The notes beneath the pieces were generated by a model. It worked only from the letters and a program-made list of their open reading frames with translations. It was not told the origin of the DNA and did no database searches. From positions 1,765-13,935 of the forward strand of contig CABPSV020000543.1 in the NCBI GenBank assembly GCA_902459845.2: a stretch of DNA of 12,171 nucleotides. Reading direction: 5' to 3'. Below, one piece after another: positions 1 to 7,351 of this stretch. Positions within the stretch are counted from its first letter, which is position 1. Each line of letters begins with the position of its first letter. The position numbers were made by a program, and so were the translations under genes. Source of the DNA: Hepatocystis sp. ex Piliocolobus tephrosceles (taxonomy: Eukaryota; Apicomplexa; Aconoidasida; Haemosporida; Plasmodiidae).

Positions 1-80
1 TTTCCAGCTCCATACCATCTAAATTTTGTCCGAGGCCATTCATAAGAAACTTTTTTTTTTCCCAAGTCAAATCCTTATTT
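1..80 (-). other. Probable continuation of the Asn-rich gene in a shifted frame or next exon
   Basis: These bases are much less AT-rich than the surroundings (20 G/C in positions 1-50), which in this genome suggests coding sequence. On the minus strand two frames stay open to the edge. One reads KNKDLTWEKKKFLMNGLG and onward; it is the frame reached from the upstream gene if a single T is removed from the T7 run at 85-91 (minus strand). The other contains VSYEWPRTKFRWYGAG. I cannot tell by eye which is translated. Either way the upstream gene probably does not end at 81. Confidence 0.5.
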
Positions 81-3000
81 TTAAAAAAACTTTTTTTGGT
101 TATACTTACTTATACCCATGTCGCTTCTAACATTGTTATTTGCACCAGTTTTATTTTTGACATATGTATTCATTTTATTGAAACCAAAATTATTGTATCC
201 TTCACTTTTATATTTCTTTTCTAAGTTATTACCTATAAACGCATCTTTCTTGTTCGATTCATTTTGAACTTGTTCAAATTTATTAGTCTTATTGTCATTT
301 TCATTATTTATTCCTAAACTAACTGAGTTCGAAATTGCATTATTATTATTATTATGCAATTTATTGTTAATAACATAATTTTTATCATAGTTATTAATGT
401 CGTTCTTAATATTATTACTACTACTAAAAGTATATGTATTGTACTTATTAATATTCCCATTATTGTCATTCCCATTATTACTGGTAGAAGTAGTTAAAGT
501 TAAATTATGTTTGTGGTTATAATTATCACCCTTACTACTATTATTAGTATTTGCAGAAAACCTTAATTGTTCTAAATCCAATGTATCTTGCTCTTTGTTA
601 CTATTTTTGCTTAATTCGTTATAATGCTTTAAATAATACTCTAACAGCTCATTATTAGTATTGTATTTGTTATTATACGTGTTATTGTGGTTGTTATTAC
701 CGTTGTTACTACTATTATTATTAATTATATAGTCATTTCTATTTTCGTTTATTCCAAAATTGTTCAGATTTATACTATTATTATTTTTGTTATATATATT
801 CGTAATATTTTCATCATCTGTTACTTCATCTCCAAATGGCATTTTTTTTAAAAAACTATCTTCTTCGTTTTCATAAGTTGTCTCATTTTTGTTATGCATT
901 TCACTCTTGGCCTTAATATAAATAAAATTTAAAATATCATTATTTTCTATCTCTTTTATTTTGTTATTACAATCTTCAGTATTTTGTTGTAATATGTTTT
1001 CATTTCCAATATGACAACCACCACCTATTATCGAATTGTTATTTTGTATATTGCTTTTCATATTTCCGTACGTTGAATTATTGTTTGTGTCTTTATTTCC
1101 TACAAATGTATTATTTTCAATTTTTCTTAAGTCCTCACAGTTATCTGTATAACTATTTTCACTCCTGTTATATATATTTTTATAATGTTCATCTAAGGTA
1201 TTTAAAATATGTTTACTTAGTAAAACATCATCATTTTCATTTTCTAATAAATATTTTATCTTATCTTTTAACAAGTTATGTTTCCCACCGTTTTCACGCT
1301 TACTATTGCTAGTAGTAGTAGTAGTAGTAGCGGCACTAGCAGTACTACCGTCACAAAACGTGTTAATAAATGAATTATTTTTTAAAAAACTGTTTTTATT
1401 AATACTTACTGTTGCATCATAATAGTTTGATTTGTTTGGAATCAAACTCTTTTCTATCGAATTTATACTAATATTTTTTTCTATTAAGTTATTTTCCAAT
1501 TCTTTTAACTTTAATTCCTTTTCAATATCCGCGTTTTGTTCATACTTATTATTATACCCATTGATTCCTTCAACATTACCGGACTGTTTTCTCATATAAT
1601 TGTAAATATCGTTGTTTATAGTATTCACATCTTGTTTCTGAATTTTTTTATTTAAATATGTCAATGTCTGTTGATGCATAAATAAGTCGTTATTATTATG
1701 GCTACTATTATTATTATGACTACTATTATTATTATGACTACTATTATTATTATGACTACTATTATTATTATTGTTAATATTATTGTTGTTAATATTATTG
1801 TTGTTAATATTATTGTTGTTAGCATTATTAATAACATTTTTTATATTCACATTATTATTTTGAAATAAGCTTTTATTCGATACGTCTGGAAAAATTTTAT
1901 TATCAGAAGAGTGCAAGTGGTTTGGAAAACAAAAATTGAGATTATTTTCTTTTAATTTTACACAATAACTTTTATTATTATCACAATGTCCCTTTTCTTG
2001 TTGGTTTATAATTTGATTTAATAGAGTATTGTAATTTCTTATAACATTTCCATCAATATTAAAATAATTATTTACATCTAAATATTTATCATAAGAAATG
2101 TTGTTATTATTATTATTTAAACTATTTAATTTATTTTCTTTTAATTTTTTATCATTTGTATAAGCATTCATTAAATGCATGTTGGTATATTTATCTATAT
2201 TAGTTTTGTCATTTAATAAAATATTTTCATTTTTATTTACCCTTCCATGGTACATTTCATTCATGTTTTGAACATTTGTGTCTGAATTAGTATATGTATA
2301 TTGTTCATCATTCAATTTATTATTATATTTATAATTATCAATTTTGTTATTATTTCTATTATAGTTTTCATATTTACAATTTTTATGCATAGTATGAATT
2401 ATGTCAGAAGAGTTAATACCATTAATATTGACACTATTATTGCTACTATTATTACTACTGCTGTTGTGATTATTTGTAGTATTTATAGTTTCTTTCAAAT
2501 TTGAAATAAAATGTAAATTATCTTTGTTTATTGTAAAATTATTTAAACTTTTTAAAATGTTATCCTTATCACTTTTTGAATTATGTACATGTATTTCATT
2601 TTCATTATTATTTAATAAATTGTTTTGTTTAAGGTTGCTAAAACCAGAACTTATATTCTCAATTTCTAAATTACGATTGTAAATATCGTCATTATATTCT
2701 ATTCTTTTATAAGATTTATTATCTGTATTGTCAAATAGTTCATATTCTTCGACATAATTACTTATTCCTTTTTTATTAACATTACCATCACCTATTAATA
2801 TGTTCATGTTATCTACTCTTTTTATACCACCGGTGGCGTTTATTATCTGATTTTCAATTATATTCTTATCATCTTTTTCTTCTTTATGTTTTTGTTCGAT
2901 ATTTTTCCTATTTGAATTTGATAACAAATGTTCCAAATTTTTGTTATTATTTAAATTATTTATATTGTTTTTGCTTACATCATCATTAATTAAAAGTTCA

Positions 3001-3662
3001 TTGGCTTTAGCAAAATTATTGTTTATAATATTATTTTTCGTATTATTTTCTTTAGCATTTTCGGAAAATTTATTTTTTTTAAACGCTGAATTTATATAAT
3101 CATTTTTTCTAAATGAATAAAATGGCTGAAGTGTTTTTTTATTATTAAAAATATTGTGATTCACCAAACTACTATTTGTGTAAGTTTTTTTTAAATTCAC
3201 ATTATTTACACTAATTTTGTTTTTCAAATTTAATGAATTATGATGTTCTCTTAGACCTGGCGGTTTATTTAACAAAACTGATAAAAACGTGTTATTATTT
3301 TCATTATCAGTACTATCGTATTCGTATGTATTATCTAATTCCCATTCAACATTTGAATTATTGTTTTGCGTACGACAATTTAAAATATATGCTTCGCTTT
3401 CATCACTTTCATTAATACATTTCATTATATCTTCGTTTGAGTTTGACAATTCTTCACTAGTTTTGGTATCAAAAATTGATGTTATATACTTTTGTATATA
3501 ATTAAAATCATCTGTTGATTCGTATTTTTCGTTGTTTCTTTCTATTTCTATGTTTGCTTCTTCTTCCTTATTTTTCTCAATTATTTCATGAACACTATTT
3601 AGATGATCAATAATGTTATCTGTAGTTTTTAGAAAAATAAGATTATTATCAACTTCATCCAT
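81..3662 (-). CDS. Large Asn-rich protein of unknown function, 3' end probably incomplete
   Basis: I do not recognise this protein and assign no function. The frame opens at an ATG (3660-3662) in an A-rich context (AAAAAATGGATGAAG), with stop-rich AT DNA upstream, and runs 1193 codons to a TAA at 81-83. Residues 1-140 are acidic and fairly complex, with few Asn runs, and contain KPPGL at 133-137. From about 200 onward the chain is mostly Asn-dominated low complexity, including INNNN units (about 613-630) and four SSHNNN units (about 635-658). Less repetitive, charged islands sit near 790-855, 905-955 and 1005-1040; they may be short helical motifs. I see no signal peptide, membrane segment or zinc finger. 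Asn-rich inserts are common in Plasmodium proteins, including RNA-binding and transcription factors, but that does not identify this one. The stop follows a T7 run, and downstream bases stay open in other frames, so a conserved C-terminal part probably lies beyond the left edge. Confidence 0.88.
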   Translation of the reverse strand: MDEVDNNLIFLKTTDNIIDHLNSVHEIIEKNKEEEANIEIERNNEKYESTDDFNYIQKYITSIFDTKTSEELSNSNEDIMKCINESDESEAYILNCRTQNNNSNVEWELDNTYEYDSTDNENNNTFLSVLLNKPPGLREHHNSLNLKNKISVNNVNLKKTYTNSSLVNHNIFNNKKTLQPFYSFRKNDYINSAFKKNKFSENAKENNTKNNIINNNFAKANELLINDDVSKNNINNLNNNKNLEHLLSNSNRKNIEQKHKEEKDDKNIIENQIINATGGIKRVDNMNILIGDGNVNKKGISNYVEEYELFDNTDNKSYKRIEYNDDIYNRNLEIENISSGFSNLKQNNLLNNNENEIHVHNSKSDKDNILKSLNNFTINKDNLHFISNLKETINTTNNHNSSSNNSSNNSVNINGINSSDIIHTMHKNCKYENYNRNNNKIDNYKYNNKLNDEQYTYTNSDTNVQNMNEMYHGRVNKNENILLNDKTNIDKYTNMHLMNAYTNDKKLKENKLNSLNNNNNNISYDKYLDVNNYFNIDGNVIRNYNTLLNQIINQQEKGHCDNNKSYCVKLKENNLNFCFPNHLHSSDNKIFPDVSNKSLFQNNNVNIKNVINNANNNNINNNNINNNNINNNNNSSHNNNSSHNNNSSHNNNSSHNNNDLFMHQQTLTYLNKKIQKQDVNTINNDIYNYMRKQSGNVEGINGYNNKYEQNADIEKELKLKELENNLIEKNISINSIEKSLIPNKSNYYDATVSINKNSFLKNNSFINTFCDGSTASAATTTTTTSNSKRENGGKHNLLKDKIKYLLENENDDVLLSKHILNTLDEHYKNIYNRSENSYTDNCEDLRKIENNTFVGNKDTNNNSTYGNMKSNIQNNNSIIGGGCHIGNENILQQNTEDCNNKIKEIENNDILNFIYIKAKSEMHNKNETTYENEEDSFLKKMPFGDEVTDDENITNIYNKNNNSINLNNFGINENRNDYIINNNSSNNGNNNHNNTYNNKYNTNNELLEYYLKHYNELSKNSNKEQDTLDLEQLRFSANTNNSSKGDNYNHKHNLTLTTSTSNNGNDNNGNINKYNTYTFSSSNNIKNDINNYDKNYVINNKLHNNNNNAISNSVSLGINNENDNKTNKFEQVQNESNKKDAFIGNNLEKKYKSEGYNNFGFNKMNTYVKNKTGANNNVRSDMGISKYNQKKFF
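1308..1345 (-). repeat. Trinucleotide run encoding Ala/Thr/Ser
   Basis: A run of agt/tag triplets encodes a short stretch of Ala, six Thr and Ser (ASAATTTTTTSNS). It is a low-complexity insert unlike the Asn tracts elsewhere in the protein and is a likely length-polymorphic site. Confidence 0.75.
1689..1760 (-). repeat. Four tandem 18-bp units encoding SSHNNN
   Basis: The Ser-Ser-His triplets lie at 1698-1706, 1716-1724, 1734-1742 and 1752-1760, exactly 18 bases apart, each followed by three Asn codons. Three units are identical; the 1698-1706 unit differs by one Ser codon (AGC for AGT). Near-identity at the DNA level indicates recent in-frame expansion, so copy number is likely to vary between strains. 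Confidence 0.9.
1773..1830 (-). repeat. 15-bp tandem units encoding INNNN
   Basis: The unit gttaatattattgtt starts at 1773, 1788 and 1803, and a degenerate fourth copy starts at 1818. It encodes Ile plus four Asn and abuts the SSHNNN array. Together the two arrays form a compound minisatellite inside the coding region. Confidence 0.85.
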
Positions 3663-3864
3663 TTTTTATTTATTAATTTATTTTTGTAATTATTTATTTA
3701 TTTTTTATAGTAAATTTTATTATAAGCAATATTAAACCAATATGTTTTCTCTTTTTGTTTTTTTCTTTTATAAGAGATATATTTGCACTTGCCTAGCGTT
3801 TTTTTATATTTTCTGTATATATATGTATGTAGACTGTTTTTATGACTTATGTTTTGCCTGTATA

Positions 3865-3866
<2 letters not shown>

Positions 3867-3914
<48 letters not shown>
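3867..3914. repeat. Poly(T) tract, 48 bases
   Basis: An uninterrupted T run starts about 205 bp upstream of the Asn-rich gene's start codon (poly-A in that gene's sense). Long dA:dT tracts are typical of Plasmodium upstream regions and disfavour nucleosomes, so it may mark the promoter zone. Length in an assembly is unreliable at such runs. Confidence 0.95.
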
Positions 3915-3915
<1 letters not shown>

Positions 3916-4109
3916 GATAATATTTTCAATATTTTTATATAATAAAAGATAGCTTATTAAACAATATATTTAAAAAAAAAAAAAAAGCTTTAAAAATAAT
4001 GAACACAAAACGTAACAAAGTATAACGTTTATTTATGTTTTAAACGTAAAACTTTGACAATTTTTTTTTTTTTTATGATATATGCAAAAACACTTCAATC
4101 AGAATTTTA

Positions 4110-4111
<2 letters not shown>

Positions 4112-4160
<49 letters not shown>
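4112..4160. repeat. TA dinucleotide microsatellite
   Basis: An uninterrupted alternating AT/TA array of about 49 bases, in the region upstream of the Asn-rich gene. Confidence 0.95.
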
Positions 4161-4165
<5 letters not shown>

Positions 4166-4250
4166 GTCAATGCATTAAATGAAAATTAACTAATATTAAT
4201 ATGATTATACAAAAATGATAAAGTATAACATACTAATTTAACAATTAATA

Positions 4251-4440
4251 TGTATGTACGTATGTATGTAAGTATGTAAGTATGTATGTAAGTATGTATG
4301 TAAGTATGTATGTAAGTATGTATGTAAGTATGTATGTAGTTATGCATGTAAGTATGCATGTAGGAATGTATTCATGAAAGTATGTAGGTATATAGTTATG
4401 TAAGAATGTATGTATATGTATTTATATACATATATATGTA
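4251..4440. repeat. 12-bp minisatellite (tatgtatgtaag) with degenerate flanks
   Basis: Unit tatgtatgtaag occurs at 4261-4272, then after an 8-bp short copy at 4281-4292, 4293-4304, 4305-4316 and 4317-4328. Variants follow: tatgtatgtagt (4329), tatgcatgtaag (4341) and tatgcatgtagg (4353), and then decaying copies to about 4440. The 8-bp copy and the tgta/tatg substructure show it grew from a TATG/TAAG tetranucleotide. Confidence 0.92.
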
Positions 4441-4592
4441 ATATCAAAAAAAAGAGAAAAATAATAAAAGACAATTATGCAATATATATACATACATTAA
4501 TTAAAAAAAAAGAAAACATATACTTTCATAAAAATCTATTACTATTTATTTCAAGATTTTCACTTCGTTGTAAAAATTGATTTCATATTATG

Positions 4593-4616
4593 TTTTTTTT
4601 TTTTTTTTTTTTTTTT
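4593..4616. repeat. Poly(T) tract, 24 bases
   Basis: An uninterrupted T run, followed after one A by a second T run of about 9. No other feature is attached to it. Confidence 0.9.
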
Positions 4617-5449
4617 ATTTTTTTTTGTGCAGTATATATATTTGCATTATACAATAAAAAACAAACAACAATTATACCAAAAGCTTTACAAACAAAACAT
4701 ATTCATATAATGAAAATGTAATAACTTAAAAATAACATTAAAAATAATATTTATTCTTGAAAAAGTGATGTTGCACAATAATCAAGTTAAGAATAATTTT
4801 TTTTACAAAAATTATGGATAGACAGTAGGAATAGTATAATTAACATAAATGTGTATATACAAAAATAAAATACAGAAAAAAACAAAAAATGAAAGGTATA
4901 TAATAATGTTAATATAAGCATTATAAATCTAAGAAAAAAATTATATAATGCAAATAAAACAATTTGACAAAATAAAATGAGAAAATGTATGCTAAGAAAA
5001 GGTTATGTGTTAAAAAAAAAGCAAAAATTAAAACACATGGTTTTTAATTAAAAATTATATAATAGCGAAGAATTATATACTATTATGTTGCTTTATATTT
5101 TCTCTTAAGTGTTGAATAAGTAACAATTCAAAATGCTTTAATTAACAAAATATACATGCGTGTACATGTTTATTACTTAACAATTCAAAACAATATTATA
5201 TTTATTATTTTTGCAATTTCATACATAAAAATAAACAAATGAATAAATAAATGTATACATGTATATATATAAATATATATATATATATATGTGTATATAT
5301 ACTTGCATGTATTGGATGTTTATAAAATGTATTAAAAATGAAACTTCAACATTTTATTTTTTTATTGGTCTTTTATAAATTTAACATATACACGAATGAA
5401 ATAAAATACTACAGTTTCGTTATGTTTAGTGTTTTATATTACATTTTAC

Positions 5450-5470
5450 AAAAAAAAAAAAAAAAAAAAA

Positions 5471-5521
<51 letters not shown>

Positions 5522-5531
5522 AATAAAATAA

Positions 5532-5578
<47 letters not shown>
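5450..5578. repeat. Compound poly(A) and TA tract
   Basis: A27 (5450-5476), TTT, A41 (5480-5520), a short interruption, A19 (5531-5549), then a TA array to 5578. Open frames across it encode only poly-Lys or poly-Phe and Ile/Tyr and are not genes. Confidence 0.95.
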
Positions 5579-5586
<8 letters not shown>

Positions 5587-6057
5587 AACATATAATATAA
5601 AAATATATGTGTTTACATTTACATGACATATATATTTATATGTATGTGTATAATATAAACAGGAATTACCACTTTCGCTAATATATTCCTTTTTATTGTT
5701 TCGTTTTAATTCATTAATATAATTTTTTTTTTTGTAAAATATATTTTTCGTAAAAAAAAAGTATTGACATATATTTATTATCATTTATAACATTCATATC
5801 GAATAAACAACAGACTTAACAATGAAAAAAAAAAAAAAAAATGTGTGTTATTTAAAAAAATGTTAGTATTTTTTAAAGTGCAAATATGATTATTATTTAT
5901 TAAATATGAAAAAACATTAAAAATGTTTAAGTATAAAATTAAGACAAGTTTTAAAAATATAAAAAAAAAGAAAAAAAAAATTTTAATAAATTAATATTGA
6001 AATTATAGGCTGTATATTTATAGTAATTATCATAATAAAAAAGTGAATAATAAGGTG

Positions 6058-6130
6058 AATAAAAAAAAGCTAATAAAAAAGTTAATAAAAAATTAATAAA
6101 AAAAATTAATAAAAAAAAAAAGCTATAAAA
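6058..6130. repeat. Degenerate ttaataaaaaa repeats
   Basis: Five or so copies of a taataaaaaa core, separated by short variable A runs, occupy this stretch, flanked by agct at both sides (about 6068 and 6121). It looks like a young, slippage-driven array in the spacer between the genes. Confidence 0.6.
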
Positions 6131-6239
6131 TTTTGATTGTTTATAATTTATTTATTTATTTCTAGCTATTTATAGCTAGTTCAAATAAAATGTTCGAAAA
6201 GCTGTAAATACGAAACACAGCTAAAAATGTTTGTTACAC

Positions 6240-6255
6240 ATACACATATGTGTAT
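6240..6255. repeat. 16-bp perfect palindrome
   Basis: The sequence atacacatatgtgtat equals its own reverse complement. In DNA this biased a palindrome of alternating purine/pyrimidine can arise by chance, so no role is claimed. Confidence 0.7.
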
Positions 6256-6582
6256 AATTATACATATATGTTTACTTAAAAAACTGACATATTTACTACT
6301 GCTTTAATAATTATATATTGCTGAAATTGCTTATGTGGCTATACTTATTACTAAATATGAATAAACACAAAAAATTACTATTTGGAGAATTAAGCCACAC
6401 TTCAAATATGTATATATACATATATTTATCTATTTATTTATCATTGTGTTGCTTTATTAACAAAAATAAAAGAATTTATGCTTGGATTATCTTACATTTA
6501 TATAATTTTATTTTAACAGTTCTATGAGGGAGTTGTTATAATTTTTTTTTTTTTTTAAGGGGTTTAGTATACATATATGTAC

Positions 6583-6583
<1 letters not shown>

Positions 6584-6631
<48 letters not shown>

Positions 6632-6655
6632 TTTTTTTTTTTTTTTTTTTTTTTT
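6584..6655. repeat. TA array followed by poly(T)
   Basis: A TA microsatellite of about 45 bases (6584-6628) is followed by T25 (6631-6655). It forms the left border of the GC-enriched island at 6667-6745. Confidence 0.93.
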
Positions 6656-6666
6656 CATTTATCTCT

Positions 6667-6865
6667 TATATACCATGCCATGTTTACAGTTAAACCGTTG
6701 GATTAGGTGGAGAAAGGTGTAATCAGTTGACCACATACATTGAAAAAGTGTTTATATATAAACCTATTATAAATTATTTGCTTATAATAATGTTCTGTTT
6801 CATATACGGAACATTGATTTATACAGTAGTTTATAAACAATCATATAGCCCAACTGGGCTTAAGT
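6667..6865 (+). other. GC-enriched island with open frame; possible unannotated exon or structured RNA
   Basis: Positions 6661-6720 hold 23 G/C of 60, far above the flanking spacer. On the plus strand a frame opens after a TAA at 6691-6693 and runs to a TGA at 6970-6972. It reads TVGLGGERCNQLTTYIEK, then a hydrophobic stretch of about 20 residues around YLLIIMFCFIYGTLIY, then SPTGLK before a poly-Phe tail made by T runs. It has no ATG before the Met inside the hydrophobic stretch. AG dinucleotides at 6705-6706 and 6725-6726 could serve as splice acceptors. A structured RNA is the alternative. It could also be chance, since an open run of this size is not rare across 3.7 kb in six frames. Confidence 0.25.
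6847..6860 (+). other. Short GC-rich hairpin followed by T19
   Basis: agccca-ac-tgggct is a perfect 6-bp inverted repeat, and a T19 run (6865-6883) begins four bases later. The stretch 6846-6857 also matches the Pol III A-box consensus TRGCNNAGYNGG at 11 of 12 positions. I see no B box with suitable spacing before the T run. T runs terminate Pol III, but they are everywhere in this DNA. Confidence 0.3.
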
Positions 6866-7047
6866 TTTTTTTTTTTTTTTTTTCTATTTTCTTTTTTTTT
6901 TCAACATCATTTTCGGAAATTTGCACATATTATGCGCATGTAAATGTAAAAATGCATACATATATATATTGAAGGAAAAAAAAAAAAAAAAAAAAAATAA
7001 GTTTACATACTAAAAAAAATGCATAGATTTATACACCAAAAAAAAAG

Positions 7048-7065
7048 GTACATAATATTATGTAC
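7048..7065. repeat. 18-bp perfect palindrome
   Basis: gtacataatattatgtac is its own reverse complement. It is one copy of the degenerate tandem repeat in this area, about 290 bp beyond the stop codon of the UNC-45-like gene, so it would lie in or near that gene's 3' UTR and could form a hairpin there. Confidence 0.75.
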
Positions 7066-7092
7066 AAAAAGAGGGTGCATAACTTTATATAC

Positions 7093-7123
7093 AAAAAAAA
7101 AAAAAAAAAAAAAAAAGAAAAAA

Positions 7124-7156
<33 letters not shown>
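7093..7156. repeat. Compound poly(A) tract
   Basis: A24 (7093-7116), G, A7, TTTT, then A28 (7129-7156). In the sense of the UNC-45-like gene these are T-rich 3' flanking tracts. Confidence 0.93.
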
Positions 7157-7157
<1 letters not shown>

Positions 7158-7351
7158 TGACTAAGTTTACGTACTTAAAAAAAGTACATGTACAACATTA
7201 TGCACACAAACAGTTACAAAAATAAATATCAACACCAATGAAAAAAAAAAACATATATATAGATACTGATATAAATTAACATACTTATACATGTATGCAT
7301 GTGTGCAGAATGTGTATGTGTCTGTGTGTCACTGGTAAAGAAGCAATGTTT

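Larger units (their letters stand above)
7001..7225. repeat. Degenerate 27-28-bp tandem repeat interleaved with A tracts
   Basis: Three adjacent copies are visible from about 7020 (tgcatagatttatacacc), 7048 (gtacataatattatgtac) and 7074 (gtgcataactttatatac), each followed by an A run. The second and third match at 19 of 23 bases. Flanking pieces starting gtttacatac (about 7002) and gtttacgtac (about 7165) look like further diverged copies around the long A tracts. Translating the plus strand gives a matching nine-residue periodicity, but Lys tracts and lack of context argue against a gene. Confidence 0.6.
3663..7351. other. Intergenic region of about 3.7 kb, no convincing protein gene
   Basis: This stretch lies between the 5' end of the Asn-rich gene and the 3' end of the UNC-45-like gene, both on the minus strand. 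By position it must hold the promoter and 5' leader of the former (from 3663 upward) and the 3' UTR and polyadenylation region of the latter (from 7351 downward). It is extremely AT-rich. The open frames in it are short and mostly made of homopolymer or TA codons (Phe, Lys, Ile/Tyr), so I do not call them genes. The exceptions worth a look are the GC-enriched island near 6667-6745 and the open stretch that follows it. Confidence 0.8.

Noticed and set aside
73..109. A 37-nt intron from GTAAGT (109) to AATAAG (about 74) that opens the WPRTKFRWYGAG frame
   Set aside because: It keeps the frame open, but it is shorter than any intron I would expect in Plasmodium; the frameshift or 91-nt intron models are preferred.
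1073..1312. 79-codon open frame antisense to the Asn-rich gene
   Set aside because: A shadow rich in Tyr, His and Phe, as expected from reading Asn/Lys codons on the opposite strand.
1689..1830. CRISPR-like array
   Set aside because: The units are contiguous, in frame and lack unique spacers; the context is a eukaryotic coding region.
3742..3942. 66-codon plus-strand open frame with Cys and aromatic residues
   Set aside because: A large part is poly-Phe from the T48 tract, and the rest resembles chance translation of T-rich DNA.
5426..5784. Open frames across poly(A)/poly(T) and TA tracts
   Set aside because: They encode only poly-Lys, poly-Phe and Ile/Tyr runs, which are by-products of base composition.
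6240..6255. Palindrome as a transcription-factor site
   Set aside because: No known motif, and TA/CA-rich palindromes of this size are expected by chance in such DNA.
6318..6527. 69-codon plus-strand open frame
   Set aside because: Local base composition is like the rest of the spacer, and the composition is Leu/Ile/Tyr/Lys with TA-derived Ile-Tyr repeats; there is no further support.
6667..6865. tRNA or box C/D snoRNA
   Set aside because: No cloverleaf or B box, and although CTGA occurs on the minus strand there is no good C box (RTGATGA) at suitable distance.
7019..7225. 68-codon plus-strand open frame with a nine-residue period
   Set aside because: The period comes from the 27-bp DNA repeat and two thirds of the rest is poly-Lys.
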